Below, in pieces: positions 49,622 through 58,310 of a stretch of DNA of 64,000 nucleotides. The translations under genes were made by a program, and so were the position numbers. Location of the stretch: contig NZ_CP033334.1 of NCBI RefSeq assembly GCF_013170705.1, positions 4,565,501 to 4,629,500 on the forward strand, written 5' to 3'. The stretch comes from Mesorhizobium loti (lineage in GTDB: Bacteria > Pseudomonadota > Alphaproteobacteria > Rhizobiales > Rhizobiaceae). Each line of letters begins with the position of its first letter. Within the stretch, counting starts at the first letter, position 1. Under the pieces are notes generated by a model, which was not told the origin of the DNA, did no database searches, and saw nothing but the letters and a program-made list of their open reading frames with translations.

Positions 49622-51502
49622 ATGAAATTCCTCGGAAACAAAGCAACCGCGATGCCGCTGATGGCGATCGCGGCAACGCTCGCCCTGGGCGCGCCTCAAG
49701 CCGGTGCGCAAGGGCTTTTCGACATGCTGTTCGGCGGTGGTGTCAAGCATGAGCCGCAAGGGGAATTTCCGCCTCCGCCCAAGCACAAACCCAAGCCCAA
49801 AGTTCCTGCTGGCGGCGGCGTAAAGATCAGCAGCCCGTCCTATTACACCTACAAGGCCGATAGACTGGTGCGCGTCGACTTCTCGACGCTGTCGGCGGCA
49901 CCCCAGCCCGCAACGCCGCAGGACGCGGCGTTCGTTCCGTCAGCCACTGGAGCTGCTTTCCACGATGCCATTGCAGGTCTCAGCGACTACGAACTCTATG
50001 CCGAGCCCGATATCGCCAAGGCGCTGATCGCATACTATTCGGCCAATCCGGACTTCATCTGGGTGAGCGGAACCAGCCTCAACAACCGAGCCCAGGATGC
50101 GGTTCGGGTGCTCGGCGAGGCCGCGAGCTATGGCTTGACGCCAGCCGACTATACGGTCGACGTACCGGCCGTGAATTCGGCTTCCGTGGACGACGCAGCC
50201 AAGCTGAAGGAACTGGTGCGCTTCGAAATGGCGCTTTCGGCGCGCGTCTTGCGCTACGCCCATGATGCCCAGAGCGGCCGTGTCGAGCCCAACCGGATGA
50301 CCGGCTATTATGATTTCCCGGCCAAGCCGCTCGACATGGTCGGCGTACTGAAGACCTTGGCGCATACGCAGGAAGTGCGCACTTACCTCGAATCGCGGCA
50401 TCCGCAGAATGCGGAATATCAGGCGCTGCGCGTCGAGCTGGAATCCCTGCAGGCAAGTGCCGAGAACGAGATCGTCGTCGACCCCAAGCTGCTGCTGAAG
50501 CCGGGGCAGACCAGCCCCGAACTGCCGAAGCTGCTGTCGCTGATCGCGCGCAATCTCGATGACGACATGGGCGGCACCTATGGCGAGCTCCTGTCGCGGC
50601 TGGCGACCAGCGAGGTCTACGTCCCCGAACTGGTGCCGCTGATCAAGGCGGTGCAGGTCAAGGAAGGCATGAAGGGCGACGGCGTCATCGGTCCGCGCAC
50701 CGTCGCCTTGCTGGCCGGTACCTCGAAGGCCGACAGGCTGCTCAAGGTACAGGTGGCGCTGGAGGAGCTGCGCTGGCTGCCTTCCGATCTCGGCAGCCCG
50801 CGTGTCTTCATCAACCAGCCCGCGTTCACCGCCAGCTACATCGACAATGGCGAGGAAAAGCTGAAGACGCGCGCCGTCGTCGGCCGGGTCACCAACCAGA
50901 CGGCGTTCTTCTACGACCAGATCAAGCAGGTCGATTTCCATCCCTATTGGGGCGTGCCGCAGTCGATCATCGTCAACGAGATGCTGCCCAGATTGCGCAG
51001 TGACCCCGGCTATCTCGACCGGGCGGGCTACGAGGTGACGGACTCGCGCGGGAAGCGCATTCCGTCGTCCGCGGTCAATTGGGGCGCCTATGGCGCCAAC
51101 ATTCCCTACAGCGTGCGCCAGCAGCCGAGCGAGGCCAATGCCCTGGGCGAACTGAAGATCCTGTTCCCCAACAAGCACGCGATCTACATGCACGACACGC
51201 CGCAGAAATCATTCTTCAAGCAGGACATGCGCGCGCTCAGCCATGGCTGCGTGCGCCTGCAGGACCCGCGCGGCATGGCAGCCGCTGTGCTAGGCACCTC
51301 GGTCGACTATGTCGCCGAGAAGCTTAAGCACGGACATTCGACCGAGGATGTCACGCGCAAGATCCCGGTCTACGTCGCCTATTTCACCGCGTGGCCCGAC
51401 ATGTCCGGCAAGGTCGAGTATTTCGACGATGTCTACGATCGCGACTCGCGGCTGAAACAGGCCCTGGACGCGACCGAGGCGGTGCGTTCGCCGTCCAGCT
51501 GA
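49622..51502 (+). CDS. murein L,D-transpeptidase (YkuD domain, YcbB-like)
   Basis: A 626-residue periplasmic enzyme with a signal peptide (KATAMPLMAIAATLALGA, cleavage near AQA at residue 30) and a Pro/Lys-rich linker. The central part carries the scaffold domain and a peptidoglycan-binding domain (VKEGMKGDGVIGPRTVALLA), followed by YkuD with VDFHPYWGVPQSIIVNEMLP and the catalytic SHGCVRLQDP (His541, Cys543). It makes 3-3 crosslinks or attaches lipoprotein to peptidoglycan. The order of domains matches YcbB/LdtD. The downstream gene is convergent with a 4-base gap. Confidence 0.93.
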   Translation: MKFLGNKATAMPLMAIAATLALGAPQAGAQGLFDMLFGGGVKHEPQGEFPPPPKHKPKPKVPAGGGVKISSPSYYTYKADRLVRVDFSTLSAAPQPATPQDAAFVPSATGAAFHDAIAGLSDYELYAEPDIAKALIAYYSANPDFIWVSGTSLNNRAQDAVRVLGEAASYGLTPADYTVDVPAVNSASVDDAAKLKELVRFEMALSARVLRYAHDAQSGRVEPNRMTGYYDFPAKPLDMVGVLKTLAHTQEVRTYLESRHPQNAEYQALRVELESLQASAENEIVVDPKLLLKPGQTSPELPKLLSLIARNLDDDMGGTYGELLSRLATSEVYVPELVPLIKAVQVKEGMKGDGVIGPRTVALLAGTSKADRLLKVQVALEELRWLPSDLGSPRVFINQPAFTASYIDNGEEKLKTRAVVGRVTNQTAFFYDQIKQVDFHPYWGVPQSIIVNEMLPRLRSDPGYLDRAGYEVTDSRGKRIPSSAVNWGAYGANIPYSVRQQPSEANALGELKILFPNKHAIYMHDTPQKSFFKQDMRALSHGCVRLQDPRGMAAAVLGTSVDYVAEKLKHGHSTEDVTRKIPVYVAYFTAWPDMSGKVEYFDDVYDRDSRLKQALDATEAVRSPSS

Positions 51503-51506
51503 TCGT

Positions 51507-51989
51507 TCAGAGTTGCGACAATGGGCGGCGGAAGCCCGCTTCCCGCCCGGCGATCAGCCAGTAGATCAGGCCAGCGACAAGGCCGGCGGCGGCGATGATG
51601 CCGATGTCGGCCCATCGCTCCGGGTCCATGTCCTCCGCCGAACTCGGCCAGATCAGGAAGAAGCCGCCCGCGGCGGCAGCGGCGCCGAAGACCATGTGCA
51701 TCAGGACATTGCGCAACGAGAAGAACTCCGCGATCAGCGCGAAGATCAGCGTCTGCAGCGCGGTCACGACAATCGTCAGGAAATAGATGAACATGCCAAG
51801 CGGCGGCACCACCAGGGCGGCGATCGGTGTAACCCCCATGACGTCGAAATACGCCGGCGCGTTGGGCAAGGAACTGAGCGCGGCATAGATAGCCACCACG
51901 GCGACGAGGCCGACCAGTATCGCGACGAGATAGCCGGCCAGCATCATCAGGATGCGCTTCATCACGTGCTTCGCCGTCGCCATGCCCAT
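51507..51989 (-). CDS. hypothetical inner-membrane protein, four helices
   Basis: A 160-residue protein with hydrophobic segments near residues 12-35, 50-78, 95-115 and 128-147; the acidic loop SSAEDMDPERW lies between helices 3 and 4. Start at 51989; ATG at 51983 or 51962 would also fit. I do not recognise the family. It has no close operon partner, being convergent with the transpeptidase gene and 223 bases from the PepSY gene upstream. Confidence 0.75.
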   Translation of the reverse strand: MGMATAKHVMKRILMMLAGYLVAILVGLVAVVAIYAALSSLPNAPAYFDVMGVTPIAALVVPPLGMFIYFLTIVVTALQTLIFALIAEFFSLRNVLMHMVFGAAAAAGGFFLIWPSSAEDMDPERWADIGIIAAAGLVAGLIYWLIAGREAGFRRPLSQL

Positions 51990-52212
51990 CCCCCTAAGGC
52001 GCAGTCAACCGGTTCAGTCAGCCATCAAAGACGATCCGGCGCAAGGGCAGGCGCCCTTGCCGGCATGCAAGGCTTTCCTCAAACACCAAGCACGACGATC
52101 AGGCGCCGCCACACGCACTCCAAGGATAGACAATTTGCGGCACTCCGATCGTCGATCAAGGCGCGTGGAGAAAACGGCAGGCCCGTCGAATGGAGAGTGT
52201 CCGGCGCGACTC

Positions 52213-52470
52213 CTACTTAGGCTCGGCCGACACCGGATCGTAGGTGATTTCGACCTTCGCCTTATCCGACGTGTAGTAGGTGACGGTGTAGGCGCCATTG
52301 TCCCAATCGACTTCCTTCACATAGCGGAAGCCGTCGCGTTGCTCGACCTTGGCGATGATCTCCGAAAGCTTCTTGGCATTGGGTGGCGGCAGCGGCTTGT
52401 CATCCGCGGCCAGAGCCGGACCGGCAGCAAGAAGAACGGCAACGCTGGTTGCCACGATAAATCTGGACAT
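52213..52470 (-). CDS. small periplasmic PepSY-domain protein
   Basis: An 85-residue exported protein. The signal peptide MSRFIVATSVAVLLAAGPALA is cleaved after residue 21. The mature part is one PepSY repeat: LSEIIAKVEQRDGFRYVKEVDWDNGAYTVTYYTSDKAKVEITYDP. PepSY proteins often modulate peptidases or bind metal; this short form is common in rhizobia. A perfect hairpin (GCAAGGGC at 52041-52048 with GCCCTTGC at 52053-52060) lies downstream in the gap to the membrane-protein gene. Confidence 0.83.
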   Translation of the reverse strand: MSRFIVATSVAVLLAAGPALAADDKPLPPPNAKKLSEIIAKVEQRDGFRYVKEVDWDNGAYTVTYYTSDKAKVEITYDPVSAEPK

Positions 52471-52620
52471 GGTTTTCCCTCAAGTTTCGACGCAAGGAAA
52501 CTCGCTGGCGTGGTGGTTGGTTCCAGATGGCCGCGATGCTTGGCAGGTCGCGCTTGCGGACTGCAATTCGCCGGAGCGTCGAAGCAGGGGGCTGAGACTG
52601 AAAAACCATTCCGGGGAAAA

Positions 52621-52695
52621 TGGTGGGCGATGCAGGGATTGAACCTGCGACCCCACCCGTGTGAAGGGTGTGCTCTCCCGCTGAGCTAATCGCCC
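52621..52695 (-). tRNA. tRNA-Val (CAC anticodon)
   Basis: Read on the minus strand: the acceptor stem GGGCGAT pairs with ATCGCCC, the D-arm is AGCTCAGCGGGAGAGC, the anticodon stem CACCC/GGGTG encloses the loop TTCACAC with anticodon CAC, and the T-arm GCAGG-TTCAATC-CCTGC is standard. The CCA end is encoded (TGG at 52621-52623 on the plus strand). It is 75 bases with CCA and decodes GUG. Confidence 0.95.
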
Positions 52696-52834
52696 GCTCG
52701 TTGCCCGAAGGCCAAGCGAGCCGCGATATAAGGGAGGCCAACCGGTTAAGTCAAGGCGGTGTCTGGCATTCTCACAGCGATCGGATTCTTCACTCTTTCT
52801 GGTCTGTTCCGACAGGATGCCGGTCGCTGCCCGC

Positions 52835-53518
52835 TCAATGTCCAGCGGCGCTGATCAGCCTTTCCGCCAGATCCGCGGTCAGCGCATCGAAATGCGAAAT
52901 TATCGCCGAGGGCTCGAATTCGCGGACGTGGCGGTCGGTGTAGCCGAAATCGACAGCCACCACAGGAATGCCGGCGGCCTTGGCGGTGTCGATGTCGGTC
53001 TGCGAATCGCCGACCATCAAGGCGCGGTGGGGATCGCCGCCGGCCAGCCGGATGGTTTCGGTCAGGTGGCGCGGATCGGGCTTGCGGAAGGCGAACGTGT
53101 CCTGCCCGGCGATGGCCGCGAAATGCCTGGTCAGGCCGAGCGCTTCGATCAACGCCAGCGAGTTGGCCTGGTATTTGTTGGTGCAGATAGCCAGGAGGTA
53201 GCCCGCCTTCTCGAAGCGTGCGATCGCCTCGATGACACCAGGGTAGGGGCGGGACTTGCCGGGAATGTTGTCGGTATAATGATCGAGGAACAGTTTTAGC
53301 AGCCGGTCATGCTCGGTGACATCGAGCGAGCGGTGCTGCGCGGCGTGCGCCCGCTCTATCATCACGCGACCGCCATGGCCGACGAAGCGCTTGAAGCCGG
53401 CTTCGTCGACGGCCGCGAGCTCACTGGCGGCCAGGCTGTGGTTGAGGCTGTCGAGCAGGTCCGGTGCTGTATCGATCAGCGTGCCGTCGAGGTCGAACAC
53501 GATTGTCGGGCGAATCAT
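52835..53518 (-). CDS. gph: phosphoglycolate phosphatase (HAD superfamily)
   Basis: A 227-residue haloacid dehalogenase-type phosphatase that removes phosphate from 2-phosphoglycolate. Motif I is VFDLDGTLIDTAPDL, motif II is ICTNKYQ, the Lys is in FAFRKPDPRHL and motif IV is LMVGDSQTDIDTAKAAG. The helical cap fits the Gph subgroup. It is divergent from rpiA in a 210-base gap that carries a short repeat. Confidence 0.92.
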   Translation of the reverse strand: MIRPTIVFDLDGTLIDTAPDLLDSLNHSLAASELAAVDEAGFKRFVGHGGRVMIERAHAAQHRSLDVTEHDRLLKLFLDHYTDNIPGKSRPYPGVIEAIARFEKAGYLLAICTNKYQANSLALIEALGLTRHFAAIAGQDTFAFRKPDPRHLTETIRLAGGDPHRALMVGDSQTDIDTAKAAGIPVVAVDFGYTDRHVREFEPSAIISHFDALTADLAERLISAAGH

Positions 53519-53660
53519 TGTCTGTCCACGCAGGTTTGTACAACTGGCAGGCGATAAAGGCTGGCGCGCGTCAAGGCAAGCAGGGCGGTGGTGGTATGGC
53601 CACCAGGGGCTTTGACCGGACCGGCAAAAATGCTAGGAGCCCAAAACACTAAAGCGGGTC

Positions 53661-53704
53661 GCATGTGGTTCCCAAAACCACGGTTACTTTTGGGCGACAT
53701 GCAT
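53661..53704. repeat. short rhizobial palindromic repeat (GCGACATGCAT type), copy 2
   Basis: GCATGTGGTTCCCAAAACC and TTTTGGGCGACATGC pair, with CCCAAAA/TTTTGGG exact arms. It shares the ACTTTTG-G/A-GCGACATGCAT end with the copy at 47442-47489. It lies 25 bases before the rpiA start, and an in-frame extension of rpiA would wrongly translate through it. Confidence 0.65.
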
Positions 53705-53728
53705 CACATTTCGGGACGGCAAGGCAGC

Positions 53729-54460
53729 ATGGATGCGAGGCAATTGAAGGTCGAGGCCGCGCGGGCGGCTCTTGCCCATGTCGGCGATGGCATGCGTCTG
53801 GGCATCGGCACCGGCACCACTGCCGAAGAGTTCGTACGATTGCTCGCCGACAAGGTCGCGACGGGCATGACTGTCATCGGTGTCCCGACGTCGGAGCGCA
53901 CCGCTGCATTGTGCCGCGAGCTTGGCGTGCCGCTGTCGACATTGGAGGAAACGCCCGAGCTCGACCTCACCATCGACGGCGCCGACGAGGTCGACCCGGA
54001 GCTGACCCTGATCAAGGGCGGGGGCGGCGCGCTGCTGCGCGAGAAGATCGTGGCCGCGGCCTCGCAGCGCATGATCGTCATCGCCGACCGGTCGAAGATG
54101 GTCGAGACGCTCGGCCGGTTTCCGCTGCCGATCGAAGTCAACCAATTCGGCCTGCGCGCCACCGAGATCGCGGTAGCGGCGGCGGCTGCAAATCTCGGCC
54201 TTTCCGGTCCGATTACATTGAGGATGACGGGAGGCCAGGCTTTTGTTACAGACGGCGGCCATTTTATCCTCGATGCATCTTTTGGCCGCATTCCGGATAC
54301 AAGAGCGCTTTCGAATGCTCTCCACGCCATTCCGGGCGTGGTCGAGCATGGTCTTTTCATCGGGCTGGCGTCAGCGGCCATCATCGCCGGTGGCGACGGC
54401 ATCCAAACCGTCCATGCCGCCCGAAAACCAGGGAGTTCTACCGATCATGATGTTGCATAA
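53729..54460 (+). CDS. rpiA: ribose-5-phosphate isomerase A
   Basis: A 243-residue enzyme of the pentose phosphate pathway interconverting ribose-5- and ribulose-5-phosphate. Hallmarks are [13 protein letters not shown], the catalytic [25 protein letters not shown] and GNFILDA-like [13 protein letters not shown]. The ATG at 53729 is preferred over upstream in-frame starts because AAGG precedes it and the family N-terminus ([13 protein letters not shown]) begins there. Its end overlaps the next gene by 14 bases. Confidence 0.94.
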   Translation: MDARQLKVEAARAALAHVGDGMRLGIGTGTTAEEFVRLLADKVATGMTVIGVPTSERTAALCRELGVPLSTLEETPELDLTIDGADEVDPELTLIKGGGGALLREKIVAAASQRMIVIADRSKMVETLGRFPLPIEVNQFGLRATEIAVAAAAANLGLSGPITLRMTGGQAFVTDGGHFILDASFGRIPDTRALSNALHAIPGVVEHGLFIGLASAAIIAGGDGIQTVHAARKPGSSTDHDVA

Positions 54461-55049
54461 CCGGGTTCGCGGCCTTTGCGTCGTTCTGGCGGCCTCGGCC
54501 GTTTTCGCCTTCTCCTCGCCGGCGTTCTCGCAGGACGTCACGGAATCGCACCTGAAGGCGGCCCGGGCGGCGGTCTCGGCGATCCATGCGACCGATCCGT
54601 TCGACAATATCCTGCCGCAGGCGGCAGCCGCGCTCGAATCGCAGCTCATCCAGAAGAACCCGGACATGCAGGAGCTGATCGGCAAGACCATCAACGAGAA
54701 GGCAGTGGCGATGGCCTCGCGCCGCGCCGATCTCGAGAAGGAAGCGGCCCTTGCCTATGCGAAGGTGTTTTCCGAAAAAGATCTCAACGACATCGCGGCC
54801 TTCTACGGCTCCGAGGCCGGCAAGAAGCTGCTCGACAATGGTCCGGCCGTGACGCGTGATTTGGTCAAGGCAGCCGACATCTGGCAGAACGGCCTGGCCC
54901 GCGATCTCGCCCAGCAGGTCGGCGAAACGCTGGCCGCGGCCGCCAAGGCCAAGGCGCCGGCTGCACCGGCGCCCGCTGATGGGGCTGCTCCGGCGGATGG
55001 CGCCGCACCCGCCGATGGTTCGGCTCCTGCCGACGGCACGCAGAACTGA
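54447..55049 (+). CDS. DUF2059 family exported protein with PADGA repeat tail
   Basis: A 200-residue protein with a signal peptide ([20 protein letters not shown], cleavage after AFS near residue 29). The helical DUF2059 region contains [23 protein letters not shown] and [23 protein letters not shown]. The C-terminus is a low-complexity tail with four PADG units. The function is unknown. It overlaps rpiA by 14 bases and is followed by a clear terminator, so the two genes form a unit separate from gor. Confidence 0.87.
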   Translation: MMLHNRVRGLCVVLAASAVFAFSSPAFSQDVTESHLKAARAAVSAIHATDPFDNILPQAAAALESQLIQKNPDMQELIGKTINEKAVAMASRRADLEKEAALAYAKVFSEKDLNDIAAFYGSEAGKKLLDNGPAVTRDLVKAADIWQNGLARDLAQQVGETLAAAAKAKAPAAPAPADGAAPADGAAPADGSAPADGTQN

Positions 55050-55087
55050 TCCCGCGTTTTCAAATGTGGCCTTGCGGCCATCTGTGA

Positions 55088-55114
55088 AGCCCGGCTTGTC
55101 CGGGCTTTTCTTTT
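55088..55114 (+). terminator. rho-independent terminator after the rpiA-DUF2059 unit
   Basis: AGCCCGG (55088-55094) and CCGGGCT (55100-55106) form a perfect 7-bp stem with the loop CTTGT, followed by TTTCTTTT. A smaller hairpin TGGCC-TTGC-GGCCA lies just before at 55067-55080. This is the clearest intrinsic terminator in the window. Confidence 0.85.
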
Positions 55115-55169
55115 GGCCTTTGGCGGCCTACCTGTCACCCACATTTTCCGACGTTCAAGGAGCTGCCTC

Positions 55170-56558
55170 ATGGCCGGTTATGATTACGATCTCTTCGTCA
55201 TCGGCGGCGGCTCCGGCGGGGTAAGGGCGGCACGCGTTGCGGCGGCACTCGGCAAGCGCGTCGGCATCGCCGAGGAATACCGCTTCGGCGGCACCTGCGT
55301 CATCAGGGGGTGCGTGCCGAAGAAGCTCTATGTCTACGCCTCGCAATTTCCGGAGCATTTCGCCGACGCGGCCGGCTATGGCTGGACGGTGCCAGAGGCC
55401 AGTTTCAACTGGCAGACACTGGTCGCCAACAAGGATCGCGAGATCAGCCGGCTGGAGGCGATCTACAAGAGGAATGTCGAGGGCGCCGGCGGCGAGACCT
55501 TTCATTCGCGGGCGATGATCGTCGATCCGCACGTGGTCCATCTTCTGGGCGAGGACCGCACCGTGACCGCCGACCAGATCCTGATCGCCACCGGTGGCCG
55601 TCCTGCGGCGCATCCGGCGCTGCCCGGCCACGAACACTGCATCTTCTCCAATGAGGCTTTCGATCTCAAGGCGTTGCCGAAGGCGATCATGATCGAAGGC
55701 GGCGGCTACATCGCTGTCGAATTCGCCAACATCTTCCACGGCCTCGGCGTCGACACAACCCTGGTCTATCGCGGCAAGGAGATACTCAGCCGCTTCGACA
55801 TGGATCTGCGTCACACCCTGCACGAGACGATGGAAAAGAAGGGGATAAAGATACTCTGCCATTCGGTGACCGAACAGGTGCGCAAGCGGCCGGATGGCCG
55901 GCTCGACGCCCTCCTGACCAGTGGCAAGACACTGACGGTGGACCAGGTCATGCTGGCTATCGGGCGCATCCCCAACACCGAGAACATGGGCCTGGAAGGC
56001 GTCGGCATCGAGATGACCTCGACCGGCGCGATCAAGGTCGACGATTATTCCCGCACCAATGTCGACAATATCTGGGCGATCGGCGACGTCACTAACCGCG
56101 TGCAGCTGACGCCGGTGGCGATCCACGAAGCGATGTGCTTCGTGGAGACGGCGTTCAAGAACAACCCGACCGCGCCCGACCACGAAACGATCGCGACCGC
56201 CGTCTTCTCACAACCGGAAATCGGTACGGTGGGCTTGTCGGAAGACGAGGCGGTCAAGCGTTTCGCGGATATCGAGATCTACCGCGCCAGCTTCCGCCCG
56301 ATGCGGCATACGCTGTCGGGCCGCGACGAAAAGATGCTGATGAAGCTGGTGGTCGACGGCACTTCCCGCAAAGTGCTTGGCGCCCACATTCTTGGGCCGG
56401 ATGCGGGCGAGATGGCGCAACTGCTCGGCATCCCGCTGAAGGCCGGTCTGACCAAGGATGATTTCGATCGCACAATGGCCGTGCACCCGACCGCGGCGGA
56501 AGAGCTTGTCACCATGTACAAGCCAACCTACCGCGTGAAGGACGGCCAGCGCGTCTGA
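55170..56558 (+). CDS. gor: glutathione-disulfide reductase
   Basis: A 462-residue FAD and NADPH enzyme that reduces oxidised glutathione. FAD binds at DLFVIGGGSGGVRAARVAA, the redox-active disulfide is Cys43-Cys48 (GGTCVIRGCVPKK), the second Rossmann motif is GGGYIAVEFANIFHGLG, and the C-terminal active site is HPTAAEELVTM. The ATG at 55170 is decided by AAGGAGCTGCC upstream. It stands alone after the terminator and is convergent with mgtE. Confidence 0.95.
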   Translation: MAGYDYDLFVIGGGSGGVRAARVAAALGKRVGIAEEYRFGGTCVIRGCVPKKLYVYASQFPEHFADAAGYGWTVPEASFNWQTLVANKDREISRLEAIYKRNVEGAGGETFHSRAMIVDPHVVHLLGEDRTVTADQILIATGGRPAAHPALPGHEHCIFSNEAFDLKALPKAIMIEGGGYIAVEFANIFHGLGVDTTLVYRGKEILSRFDMDLRHTLHETMEKKGIKILCHSVTEQVRKRPDGRLDALLTSGKTLTVDQVMLAIGRIPNTENMGLEGVGIEMTSTGAIKVDDYSRTNVDNIWAIGDVTNRVQLTPVAIHEAMCFVETAFKNNPTAPDHETIATAVFSQPEIGTVGLSEDEAVKRFADIEIYRASFRPMRHTLSGRDEKMLMKLVVDGTSRKVLGAHILGPDAGEMAQLLGIPLKAGLTKDDFDRTMAVHPTAAEELVTMYKPTYRVKDGQRV

Positions 56559-56596
56559 TTTCGCCCGCCGGAAGCGCGGCCGTCGAGGGAGCAATC

Positions 56597-56637
56597 AACC
56601 CCAGTGACCGCCAGGCATTGGATCTGACGGTGGGGTT
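56597..56637. terminator. inverted repeat between convergent gor and mgtE
   Basis: AACCCCA (56597-56603) and TGGGGTT (56631-56637) are exact 7-bp arms with a 27-base loop, lying between the gor stop (56558) and the mgtE stop (56675). It has no T-run; its position suggests a two-way terminator. Confidence 0.35.
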
Positions 56638-56674
56638 CCGACCAACGCGGCCACGGCCAGCGGCGGAGGGAGTG

Positions 56675-58039
56675 CTAGAGCAGGGTGCCGCGCAGGATGA
56701 CGAGCGCCACCGAGAAGTAGATCACCAGCCCGGTGACATCGACCAGCGTCGCGACAAATGGCGCCGATGCGCTGGCGGGATCAAACCCGATCCGTTTCAG
56801 GGCGAACGGCAGCATCGACCCCGAGAGGGAGCCAAAGGTGACGATGCCGACCAGCGCTGTGCCAACCGTCGCTGCAATCAGCGGCCAGTGCGGGCCGTAA
56901 TCGTAGAAACCGAAATACTGCCACAGCGTGATACGGCAGACACCGACAACGCCAAGGATCGATCCCAGCACGAGGCCGGTCGGCAATTCTCGCAGCGCAA
57001 CCCGCCACCAGTCGCCGAGGCCGATCTCGCGCAGTGCTAGCGCGCGGATAACCAGCGAGGTCGCTTGCGAGCCGGAATTGCCGCCGGAACTCATGATCAG
57101 CGGGATGAAAAGGGTGAGCACGATCGCCTTCTCCAACTCGCTCTCGTAGCTCTGCATGGCGTTGGCGGTGAGCATTTCGCTGAGGAACAAGGCGCAGAGC
57201 CAGCCGGCCCGCTTCTGGATCATGGCGAGGAAGCTCATCTTCATGTAGGGCTCGTCGAGCGCCTCCATGCCGCCGAAGCGGTGCACGTCCTCCGTCGTTT
57301 CCTCGATCATCGTATCGATGATGTCGTCGATGGTGACGATGCCGAGAATCTTGCCATGGTCGACGACCGGGACGGCGAGCAGGTCGTATTTGGAGATCGT
57401 CTGCGCCAGGTTTTCGCGATCGGTCAGCGGTGTGACCGTGACCGGCATGCGGTCCGGCGCCACCGACAGGATCGGATCGTCCGGCTCACCGGTGATGAGC
57501 CGGCGCAAGCCGGTCGACCGCACCAGAAGGTGCGTCTGCGGATCGACGATGTAGATCGCGTAGACGGTTTCGCGCGTCCGCTCGACCTTGCGGATATAGT
57601 CGAGCGTGCGCCCGACGGTCCAGTCCGAGGGAACGCTGACGAACTCCGTCGTCATGATCGATGCGGCGCTGCCTTCGGGATAGCCCAGAATGGAAAGCAA
57701 CGTCGCGCGCAACGGCGGCGCCAGCGCGCCGAGCAGTTCGGAGCGTGCCGGCTCGTCGAGCTCGCGCAGGATGTCGGCCGCCCGGTCGACAGACATGGCG
57801 GTGAGCAGCTTGCTTGCCTTGGAGCGGGGCAGGGCCTCCGCGAGTTCAGGCGCACTCTCGAGTTCGGGCTGATCGAAAATCTCGACCAGCCGCTCGAAGG
57901 GTACGGCGCAAAGCAGTTCCGTCGCGGTTTCACGCGATTCATGGTTGAGAGCCTCGACCACGTCGGCGACATGGTCGTTTGCAAGGATGCGGGCGATGGC
58001 GACGGCCTCGTCGTCCGCTACAGGGAAGAAATCGTTCAT
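56675..58039 (-). CDS. mgtE: magnesium transporter MgtE
   Basis: A 454-residue Mg2+ channel. The N-terminal superhelical domain (DVVEALNHESRETATELLCAVP, then LLTAMSVDRAADILRELDE) is followed by two CBS domains (TEFVSVPSDWTVGRTLDYIRK; LLAVPVVDHGKILGIVTIDDIIDTM) and five membrane helices with SSGGNSGSQATSLVIRALAL, the MgtE pore signature. It closes when cytosolic magnesium is high. AAGGAGTGAGCC precedes the ATG. The 270-base leader upstream may be structured; see findings. Confidence 0.95.
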   Translation of the reverse strand: MNDFFPVADDEAVAIARILANDHVADVVEALNHESRETATELLCAVPFERLVEIFDQPELESAPELAEALPRSKASKLLTAMSVDRAADILRELDEPARSELLGALAPPLRATLLSILGYPEGSAASIMTTEFVSVPSDWTVGRTLDYIRKVERTRETVYAIYIVDPQTHLLVRSTGLRRLITGEPDDPILSVAPDRMPVTVTPLTDRENLAQTISKYDLLAVPVVDHGKILGIVTIDDIIDTMIEETTEDVHRFGGMEALDEPYMKMSFLAMIQKRAGWLCALFLSEMLTANAMQSYESELEKAIVLTLFIPLIMSSGGNSGSQATSLVIRALALREIGLGDWWRVALRELPTGLVLGSILGVVGVCRITLWQYFGFYDYGPHWPLIAATVGTALVGIVTFGSLSGSMLPFALKRIGFDPASASAPFVATLVDVTGLVIYFSVALVILRGTLL

Positions 58040-58310
58040 GGCTCACTCCTTGCCGTCCGGCAGGACATGAACCATTCAGGTCACGTCTAGGCGGACGGCG
58101 GTTGCGTTCGACTAATACTGTCGCCAGGCATGGCGCGGTGACCTTTCTGCTTGCGGGTTCGCGTTTGACTATCAGCAAGCCGGCGCAACATAGGAGCGCG
58201 CCTTGCCGAGTCAATCGCGGTGACGATGGAAAACGGTGCCTGATCGCTCCGATCGCGACACTGTGATCGCCGACTGCCGTTTTGTCCGGCAAGTCGAAGT
58301 GAATGCATCG

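Noticed and set aside
53588..53728. Longer RpiA with 47 extra N-terminal residues
   Set aside because: The extension runs through an intergenic palindromic repeat and has no family similarity; the ATG at 53729 fits the family start.
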